Assembly (NCBI RefSeq): GCF_000372725.1
Contig: NW_005197803.1
Coordinates: 52,373-116,372, forward strand
Source of the DNA: Emiliania huxleyi CCMP1516
Taxonomy: Eukaryota > Haptophyta > Isochrysidales > Noelaerhabdaceae
Direction of reading: 5' to 3'
DNA: 64,000 nt
The notes beneath the pieces are model-generated. The model searched no databases, was not told the origin of the DNA, and worked only from the letters and a program-made list of their open reading frames with translations. This document shows, one piece after another, positions 62,718 to 64,000 of this stretch; position 1 is the first letter of the stretch, and each line of letters starts with the position of its first letter. Both the position numbers and the translations under genes were made by a program.

Positions 62718-63521
62718 ATGCAGACTGAAATCTTCCATCTTCTTGTGGGCTTCTCCGCGGCCGTCCGTCCGGCGTTGCTGCGCCCTCCCGTCCGCGCGCC
62801 CGGCCGCGCCGCCGCACCGATGGCGCAGCTCCTCTTCGGTGACGAGGCGGCGGCGCAGCCCGGGATCGGCGAGCCAAAGCCGCCGCCCTTTGACTTTGCG
62901 CCCGCTTCGTCGCGGCCGGACGAGGTGGTGCACGGAGCGGCCGCCGCGCCGTCGGCGGCGGAACTGGGCGACTGGCTGGCGCACATGCAGGGCGCAGGCA
63001 TCCGGCGCGCGGTCGCCTTCCTCTCGGCCGATGAGGCCGCCGCCCGATCGCCTGACGGCACCGCCGGGGGCTACGCCGCCGCGCTGAGCGCGGCGGGCGT
63101 GGGCTCGCCGCTGGTGCTGGATGCGGCGTCTCCCGCCGCCGCCGCCGCACTCACCGACGCATGCACTGCGGCGAGGTCTGCGCGCGAGAAGCTGGTCGTA
63201 CACTGCGCCGACGGACGCTCCTCGACCAACCTGGCGCTGGCCACCTGGCTGCTCCGCGACTACATCGGCAGCGAGAACGTGGCCGAGGCGTGCGACCTGC
63301 TCAGCGCGAGCCGCCGCAAGACCAAGGTGGAGCGGCGCCTCGACCCGGCGGCGCTCGCCGCCTTTGTCGGCGTCGAGTATGTGCCTCCAAAGGAGGACGG
63401 CGGCCTGGCGACGGGGGCGATCCAGGAGCTCGCGCCCGACGGAGCGCCGCCGGAGGAGCCGAGCAGCGGCGAGGGCGGCGGCGGCCCCACCCGACTCTCG
63501 TCCGGCCTCTACATCGGTTAG
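62718..63521 (+). CDS. Dual-specificity-phosphatase-like protein lacking the catalytic Arg
   Basis: 267 codons from Met at 62718. The N-terminus (MQTEIFHLLVGFSAAVRPAL, Arg/Pro-rich after) may be an organelle-targeting sequence. Residues about 80-215 follow the tyrosine/dual-specificity phosphatase order: ELGDWLAHMQGAGIRRAVAF, LDAASPAAAAALTDAC, then LVVHCADGRSSTNLALATWL. The P-loop keeps His-Cys and a Gly, but the position six after Cys is Ser instead of the essential Arg of CX5R. The next helix (ACDLLSASRRKTKVERRLDP) fits the fold. It is therefore probably an inactive phosphatase (pseudophosphatase) or a divergent loop. It looks complete. Confidence 0.65.
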   Translation: MQTEIFHLLVGFSAAVRPALLRPPVRAPGRAAAPMAQLLFGDEAAAQPGIGEPKPPPFDFAPASSRPDEVVHGAAAAPSAAELGDWLAHMQGAGIRRAVAFLSADEAAARSPDGTAGGYAAALSAAGVGSPLVLDAASPAAAAALTDACTAARSAREKLVVHCADGRSSTNLALATWLLRDYIGSENVAEACDLLSASRRKTKVERRLDPAALAAFVGVEYVPPKEDGGLATGAIQELAPDGAPPEEPSSGEGGGGPTRLSSGLYIG

Positions 63522-63839
63522 TAGAGAGGCTCTCTTCCGCGGCCTCGCTCATGTGCACATGATTAGAAATGATAGATGTGGTGTGATGTCTTGTGAACAC
63601 AGAACACGCGCCCTGTTTTCGTTACTTGCGGTCCAGACCGGGTGGCGGGCCCGCCCTAGACTGGCCGCTCCATGCACGGGGCGCTGTCGGCTGAGCTCCC
63701 AGCACTCTCACAACCCACATGGACATATGGACATGGGCCACGGCTCCCTTCCGTCCTCGTGCCTCGAGGCACCGACTCATGCTCTATGGCTACACGCTTG
63801 TCCTCGCTATCAGCAGCAGGAGCAGAACGGCACAACTCC
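63522..63839. other. Intergenic
   Basis: Between two convergent genes; no feature seen. Confidence 0.5.
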
Positions 63840-64000
63840 TCAGCCCTCTTCCGCCTTGGCCCTCCTTCGCCGAGCAGCGTCGCGGCAGGCCTCATCGCGT
63901 GCCTTGCGCCCCTGCCGCTGGATCGCCTCGCGCTCTGCCGCAGCAGTTCTATTCAGGCGGTGGGAATCCTTCCGCAGAGCCTCCTCTTTGCGACGCTCAC
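63840..64000 (-). CDS. C-terminal end of a charged coiled-coil protein (partial)
   Basis: Reading in from the window edge on the minus strand: ERRKEEALRKDSHRLNRTAA, then AEREAIQRQGRKARDEACRD and AARRRRAKAEEG, stop at 63840. High Arg/Glu/Ala content with heptad-like spacing suggests a coiled coil. The gene continues beyond the window. No family can be named. Confidence 0.45.
   Translation of the reverse strand, partial: ERRKEEALRKDSHRLNRTAAAEREAIQRQGRKARDEACRDAARRRRAKAEEG

Overview
This is nuclear DNA from a GC-rich eukaryote. Genes carry spliceosomal introns (six exons in an alpha-tubulin gene), many introns appear to start with GC rather than GT, TTAGGG-type telomeric repeats sit inside the sequence, and F-box, kelch, RCC1, ankyrin and macro-domain proteins are common. 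The GC content, frequent GC-AG introns, simple-sequence-filled introns and proline-rich ORFs suggest a unicellular alga, most likely a haptophyte of the Emiliania/Gephyrocapsa/Chrysochromulina type. That assignment is inference; no marker gene settles it. There is one assembly gap of 100 N at 43628-43727.

Layout. 0-12 kb: 3' part of an SLC35/TPT-type sugar transporter (+), a long proline-rich Zn-ribbon ORF (-), an F-box/kelch protein (-), a proline-rich ORF (+) and a cytochrome b5 reductase (-). 12-20 kb: a gag-like remnant abutting an F-box/RCC1 gene (+), a SAM methyltransferase (-), low-complexity DNA, a small signal-anchor protein (-) and a hypothetical gene (+). 20-36 kb: repeat-rich, with mobile elements, an SH3-like-domain protein, a divergent hypothetical pair, an FkbM methyltransferase, a BED-like ORF inside a possible transposon, an ankyrin protein and an AT-hook ORF, ending in telomeric repeats and a triplicated repeat. 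36-50 kb: saccharopine-dehydrogenase-like (-) and flavin monooxygenase (+) as a divergent pair, a DUF6314-like protein (-), a secreted alpha/beta hydrolase (+), a membrane protein with LEA/DUF3712-like segments (-) and alpha-tubulin (+). 50-64 kb: an inverted copy of the telomeric-repeat block, an F-box-like/macro-domain gene (+), a dCTP pyrophosphatase (-), a duplicated intergenic block, renalase (+), an AT-rich TIR element, an F-box-like beta-propeller protein (-), a phosphatase-like protein lacking its catalytic Arg (+) and a coiled-coil ORF at the edge (-).

The genes do not form one pathway. The most notable feature is how introns and mobile DNA relate. One family of tandem-repeat elements has 11-bp terminal inverted repeats (CTGAGCCCTGG / CCAGGGCTCAG) and 8-bp target-site duplications; one copy is exactly an intron of the F-box/RCC1 gene, its left target-site copy giving the GC donor and its right inverted repeat giving the AG acceptor. 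A second copy is intact at 20.3-21.3 kb and a third is truncated at 62.0 kb. A different TIR element (18173-18424) fits as an in-frame intron of the small membrane protein gene. The sugar-transporter introns instead carry decayed copies of the next exon's 5' edge at a 70-76 bp offset. Together these look like several routes of intron gain in one window.
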